Positions 62,001 through 64,000 of a stretch of DNA of 64,000 bases are shown piece after piece; the stretch's first letter is position 1; the number at the start of each line of letters is the position of its first letter. Location of the stretch: positions 64,435 through 128,434 of the forward strand of contig JABLUY010000085.1 in assembly GCA_013306675.1 (NCBI GenBank), read 5' to 3'. The position numbers were made by a program, and so were the translations under genes. The stretch is from Thraustochytrium sp. TN22. Taxonomy: Eukaryota; Sar; Bigyra; Thraustochytrida; Thraustochytriidae. The notes beneath the pieces are model-generated. The model was not told the origin of the DNA. It saw only the letters and a list, made by a program, of their open reading frames with translations, and did no database searches.

Positions 62001-62605
62001 CGAAGCGCGCCGAGCTTGGCGTCCCAGTCCGCGAAGGACTGTGCGTCCGCGCGCGAGGACGTTGGCCCCACGGTCGTGGCTGCGAGCGGATCCTCCTCCT
62101 CGGCCTGCCCGTGACCGCGTGCGCCGCTGGCACGCTGGTCCTCCTCGCCCTCGTCACCGTCTTGGTCGCCGTCGTCCCCATCGTCCACATAGCGACGCGG
62201 CGCCGCGTCGACCCCGTCGAGGTCGACGTGCAGGTCGGCAATGGGCGAGAGCGGTGTATCCTGCTGCATGGGTGGCTCTTCGATGTGCACGACGAAGGAG
62301 CGCTCGTCGTAGCCGAAGCGCAAGACGTCGCCGTCGTGCAGGCGCACAGGCCGTTGGCGCCGGCCCGTGAGGTGCGTGCCATTGACAAAGGTGCCATTGG
62401 TGGACTCCAGATCGGCGAGCGATAGCTCCAACTGGCCGTCCTCATCCACCACCACCTGCAGGTCGGCGTGCTTGGCCGAGATGGACCTCGAGCTCCGCAG
62501 CACGATCTCGCACAGGCCGCGCGCGCGCCCCACGCGGTTGCTGCCCGCGCGCAGGTCGTACGTGAGCCGGCCGTCGGCGCTGCTCAGCGTCGCCCGCGCG
62601 CTCAT
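56036..62605 (-). CDS. FHA-domain protein with Sfi1-like Trp repeats and coiled coils
   Basis: A 2,189-residue protein. An FHA domain (about 10-108) opens it, with NRVGR, SRSISAKHADL (39-49) and DLESTNGTFVNG (65-76), the phosphothreonine-binding pattern. A Ser/Arg/acidic linker follows to about 430. Then comes a first block of Sfi1-like repeats (about 435-805; units such as LVFASWRLAARYARSKRLQL then AFARWRAQ), a long coiled coil (about 805-1200; ARQEDEVRRLRQQLEETCAR-type heptads), a second, longer Trp-repeat block (about 1270-1770) and a C-terminal coiled coil. Sfi1 repeats bind centrin at centrosomes and basal bodies, so a role in a centriolar or flagellar-base structure is likely but inferred. 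A Gly-rich GGGGGGGG loop lies near 1810. The ATG at 62605 starts just before the FHA fold; the open frame further upstream lacks an ATG. Confidence 0.8.
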   Translation of the reverse strand: MSARATLSSADGRLTYDLRAGSNRVGRARGLCEIVLRSSRSISAKHADLQVVVDEDGQLELSLADLESTNGTFVNGTHLTGRRQRPVRLHDGDVLRFGYDERSFVVHIEEPPMQQDTPLSPIADLHVDLDGVDAAPRRYVDDGDDGDQDGDEGEEDQRASGARGHGQAEEEDPLAATTVGPTSSRADAQSFADWDAKLGALRQRLDALENLATTPRLAAAVHSLAAGTNLLHSEDIAALRRLAGRVSELERAAVQRQAEGPTPEAPRSRRRRRSPPARRRSSDSSRDSPLQLHELHSESPAPAPRSSARTSPASWSRDFGSFDRRNDDSFFTSDALDGDDGEGTGRPGPRQSVSPPLRSSGRPGSRQSVSPPPPLRSSSASRTPAQAWAAKPLDPDEVVVDEGEEGGEAQHGATENHGGRMRSGLARLARLGRRWAADQARRGFGRWKHCAERLSAAERSLSRHHDRCVLRRCLQRWRAECQPSRNSPLPATQTTRQRLAAQWLVHALERVRRRGEETAMRARLGRWKRALALARFSRRRRDNSLRMHASGWRTVARASAAARRGARQASSNAGTSSPRQGDHLHELQDLTEELRISEQTSALKDLNLMFFSRNRAQLARAWARWCALVPRRDLARRTGQLGRSLSRTTRRSALSHCLAAWRLFARARRHRRRVAAERLVYISRVIVDRRRRRAFAALAARRALSRSAKEEAVSLEHAAQRAAARALAAFLRGRARDRLRSALSRWRRLLSHHRAVKKLATRRAGVLTRLVFASWRLAARYARSKRLQLAFARWRAQQARGREVAAQQEAAKLRTETAALEKDLAQRHQEHGVRQQHEQHDHEQNGGPLKEREDLEVDRARQEQERRALEETCARQEDEVRRLRQQLEETCARKEDEVQSLRRQMENTCAQRDDEVQRLRRQVECMYAQPTTGRQRASDAVERACEAAERAKVAAERAEASAARAEAEAKARTKRGEASEALRASEEEGPTRDDSLLQSFREAVRELAQASKAEGASSAQLAGHLQAVEDRAERAEHNAEVQLEALKAAGEARALANESERASLAAALEAAEARARAAEERSACVAQKANPELEAELAAAQARIAALERVQLRTESASELKFELAAAQARMASLEKISQEASDEVRASRRELDSLKEQLAAAQARAAPQQAQPQLRAARERIRALEAEVRATRSSRQQKQATVPRPKTPTPRGLGVPAQRSLQRRRTAPPSLPGDAGQPDVTQEQREEASHREVAVADWVRAELEDRYQRSTDRLRKRTALRGWHRVASAHRLWRRAIRVTAHEASSSDAVRLLYGLLVWHRAVQPAREVEPDAVAQAARLKRRQLAHARRVVAAWREQVEVSREASRRALSSSRRLQNVQVRLAFVQWSQGVLAQRERRRRLLHVALRQARSSRMRRAFWGLRQALEARRTRARVLRGWRTHAHKAARMRSVSLQGALERRTRAQLAKCWALWRSFAWRHATQRRVRLVRVFGAWASVVARRSERARRQFMLSVLRAWRRQAMAKRIRMRVLLRICTRTRTTQLWWAFTRWVRHQGLSERELAEQERLRELAARKRTLLRRCFKRFVGYHCRRALDAWRSWARVQSALLRQRGKMVSFEARQRTRVQLEVLFRQWRRVAQDARVRRRRVVSVLRGQRGSRRAQGCFEAWAAQMRRSRRVRRMAARRDGWALASCFAHWHGLVTWRLAKTQSLQGKLESRALGTSFRAWCATAQLQSLQRASLRRVAGHMKVFVLKKGWRGLYEHAVGAREVAQARGQVLGQVRELTERSNRLLADQGALTLDLGATGGDESMFPLFGGGGGGGGDEALPEMVEGDEGGGEGGPGAGMPEVDADPSPTRSAGRRRASLRKPRLSVRRSTHAASPDENRETMNMTRGQRRSTSALSAASRSPVGNKAGRVHDLKTLLSMEPEEALRRQQVVIESLLGHLQTLARSEDQKRRLLAAVVVPSVGGGEDKATRQSRGLVVRHLQEIDGLRAEVDALRRVNAEQEKAASSALRGARRDKERLEAELRQLQREADRDRQVLEAHSRHANRRLDKVNELLAAPAQSLEPAEALALLRAQIGASRRSEAKARARLHELEQTHARLAHEHEQVLRQGGDGSQQRKLREMVRSLRADLDTVRARAGLDEHLRRATVFFPLSHRARSLTVDDALERLFRDEMDPQHDPEL

Positions 62606-63515
62606 GCTCGCCCGCCGCGGCCTCGCGCGCGCGAGGGCGCGCGCGCGAGCGAGGCAGACTGGAACTGGGACGCAAGCTGCTCCGAGTCGGCGCAGAGACG
62701 TTGCGCCCGAGAGGGGTACGCGCGTGGCGGTCACTATGGTCCATGCACAGAATCTAGCCTCTGCAGGCCGCGGCGGCCGGGCGCTCGCGCTGCCAGCCCT
62801 ACCCGACTGCTCTGCGCATGACTTTGCGCCGACCACAGCGGCTCGTGCTGCTGTAGGTTAGCTTCGTCATTCGCCAGGACGACGCTGAGAGCGGTTCGGA
62901 ATCAGTCCCTCGCGGTCAAACCTCAAGGCAGGCCGGCCCAGGTGGTCTCCGCACGGCAGGACCGCCCGATCTGCACGAGCTAGCCTCTCCGCTCGACATC
63001 CGGCGCCTCGCCGGCTGCGAGGCTGCGCGGGTGCCCCTTTAGCGTCCCAGCAGTCCCACTGAGGCGCAGGCGCAGGCCCTGGCCCCGGCCTCGGCCCGGA
63101 CCCACCGCCATGCCGCCGTGTGCCTGCCTGCAGGCATGACAGAACTCTCCAGGACGGCGGCACGGCCGGCGCGCCGCCGCAGAGCGCCCCCGCCCCGCGC
63201 CCCCGCCGCGCCGCGAGGCCGCACGCAGCCGGCCGCGCCGCGCCGCCGGCGCCGCCCAACTCGCAGCCGCGGCCATGTCCCATGTTTCGGATGGCTCCAT
63301 CGGCGCGGGCGCAGCGCGCGAGCGGCGGCCGGCGGCGGGGCCGCGGGCGCGGGCGGGCGGGCGCCCGCCCGCCCGCGTCCCGCGCAGCGCGCGGCGTCGC
63401 GCGACGGGCGGGCGGAACCGAGGGCGGAGCTGAGCAGTTTGAAATTTGAAATTGGAGGCTGCTGCGCCATGCCATTGACGCTGTGGCCGCGGCAGACCCT
63501 ATTACGCGCGCGCGC

Positions 63516-63549
<34 letters not shown>

Positions 63550-63554
63550 GGGGC
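62606..63554. other. Divergent promoter spacer
   Basis: No gene seen. It separates two divergently transcribed genes. A TTTGAAATTTGAAATTGG patch near 63441-63458 is AT-rich compared with its surroundings and may be part of the downstream gene's promoter. A GGC run lies at about 63515-63548. Confidence 0.45.
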
Positions 63555-64000
63555 ATGCGGCGGCGCGAGCGGCTCGCGGTCGGCGCCGGCGCGGTGGCGC
63601 TGGCGCTGGTGGCGCTGCAGACCGGGGTGCTGCATGGCGGGCCCGGCCGCCATGGCGGCCACGGCGAGGGGGAGGAGGCCTGGGGCGTGCCGCTGACGGC
63701 GAGCGAGCGCCTCGCGCTCGGGCTGGACGCCGGCACGGGCGCTGGCGCGGGCGCGGGCGCGAGCGCGGACGCGGACGCGCGGCCGGGCGTGCAGAATGCA
63801 GCCGCAGCCGGCGACGCCGGCGACGGTGGCGCGGGCTGGCCGGCGGCGCTTGCGCACATGCTGGGCGAGGACGCGCTGCAGACCTCGCACGCGTCGTCGG
63901 TCGCGACGGCGGAGGGGCACGCGAACGCGACGGGCGCGACGCGCTTCGGCGGCGACGGTTGGCAGCGCGAGATCTTCTTGACGACGCATGGCGGCAACGC
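63555..64000 (+). CDS. 5' part of a gene for a secreted or membrane-anchored protein
   Basis: The frame from the ATG at 63555 stays open for 148 codons to the window end. It begins MRRRERLAVGAGAVALALVA, a basic start plus hydrophobic core typical of a signal peptide or type II anchor. Next come a Gly/His/Glu stretch, an Ala/Gly/Asp low-complexity region (GAGAGAGASADADA), and then more ordinary sequence (WPAALAHMLGEDALQTSHAS; ATRFGGDGWQREIFLTTHGG). There is one potential N-glycosylation site (Asn-Ala-Thr). The codon pattern is like the neighbouring core genes. The domain that would identify it lies beyond the window; a secretory-pathway enzyme is possible. Confidence 0.65.
   Translation, partial: MRRRERLAVGAGAVALALVALQTGVLHGGPGRHGGHGEGEEAWGVPLTASERLALGLDAGTGAGAGAGASADADARPGVQNAAAAGDAGDGGAGWPAALAHMLGEDALQTSHASSVATAEGHANATGATRFGGDGWQREIFLTTHGGN

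Noticed and set aside
62606-62836. Upstream extension of the FHA/Sfi1-like gene
   Set aside because: Begins at a GTG, lacks any ATG and is Arg/Ala-rich; the ATG at 62605 directly precedes the FHA fold.
1-64000. tRNA, rRNA genes or CRISPR arrays
   Set aside because: No paired A-box/B-box pattern, rRNA-like stretch or regularly spaced repeat-spacer array was found by eye. The direct repeats present are adjoining tandem units or microsatellites.

Overview
The window looks like nuclear DNA of a GC-rich, intron-poor unicellular eukaryote. The eukaryotic evidence is a Nup133-type nucleoporin, a eukaryote-type prolyl-tRNA synthetase, a tubulin-tyrosine-ligase-like protein, an FHA/Sfi1-like coiled-coil protein and a PiggyBac-like transposon remnant. 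All large genes read as single uninterrupted frames. A stramenopile such as a thraustochytrid fits this style, but that is inference; no marker here is decisive.

Layout. The left flank (1-7.6 kb) holds the 3' tail of an Ala-rich gene, a Ser/Arg-rich protein, an AzgA-type purine permease and a membrane-anchored TTL-like protein. From about 7.6 to 41.6 kb lies an accessory block. It opens with a broken YqaJ-nuclease/PiggyBac-like transposon gene and then carries eight paralogous genes, all on the minus strand (11.2-35.9 kb), that I cannot assign to any known family. Between them are microsatellites, CTAG-rich islands, recent tandem duplications, a dispersed repeat in three copies and one 1.94-kb element bounded by terminal inverted repeats. 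The right flank (41.6-64 kb) returns to core genes: Nup133, prolyl-tRNA synthetase, an NhaC-type Na+/H+ antiporter, a cation-diffusion-facilitator-like protein, a 2,189-residue FHA + Sfi1-like-repeat + coiled-coil protein, and the start of a gene with an N-terminal membrane anchor that runs off the window.

The most unusual content is the eight-gene array. Every member shares a helical core with three motifs: an N-terminal LR-x2-L-[LV] helix, a central [VLA]-[QR]-E-x-V helix and a C-terminal [IL]-[ST]-R-x5-D motif. The Glu, Arg and Asp are unchanged in all eight. Members fall into two positional groups: 11-21 kb, and 23-36 kb, the latter with an extra Trp-containing segment. Two neighbouring members carry inserts of more than 300 residues, one of them containing 13 His followed by 7 Asp. 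This looks like a lineage-specific family growing by local duplication; its function is unknown.

The core genes are unrelated housekeeping functions (purine uptake, nuclear pore, translation, ion homeostasis, basal body/centrosome) and form no operon or pathway. Several adjacent pairs are convergent with short spacers.
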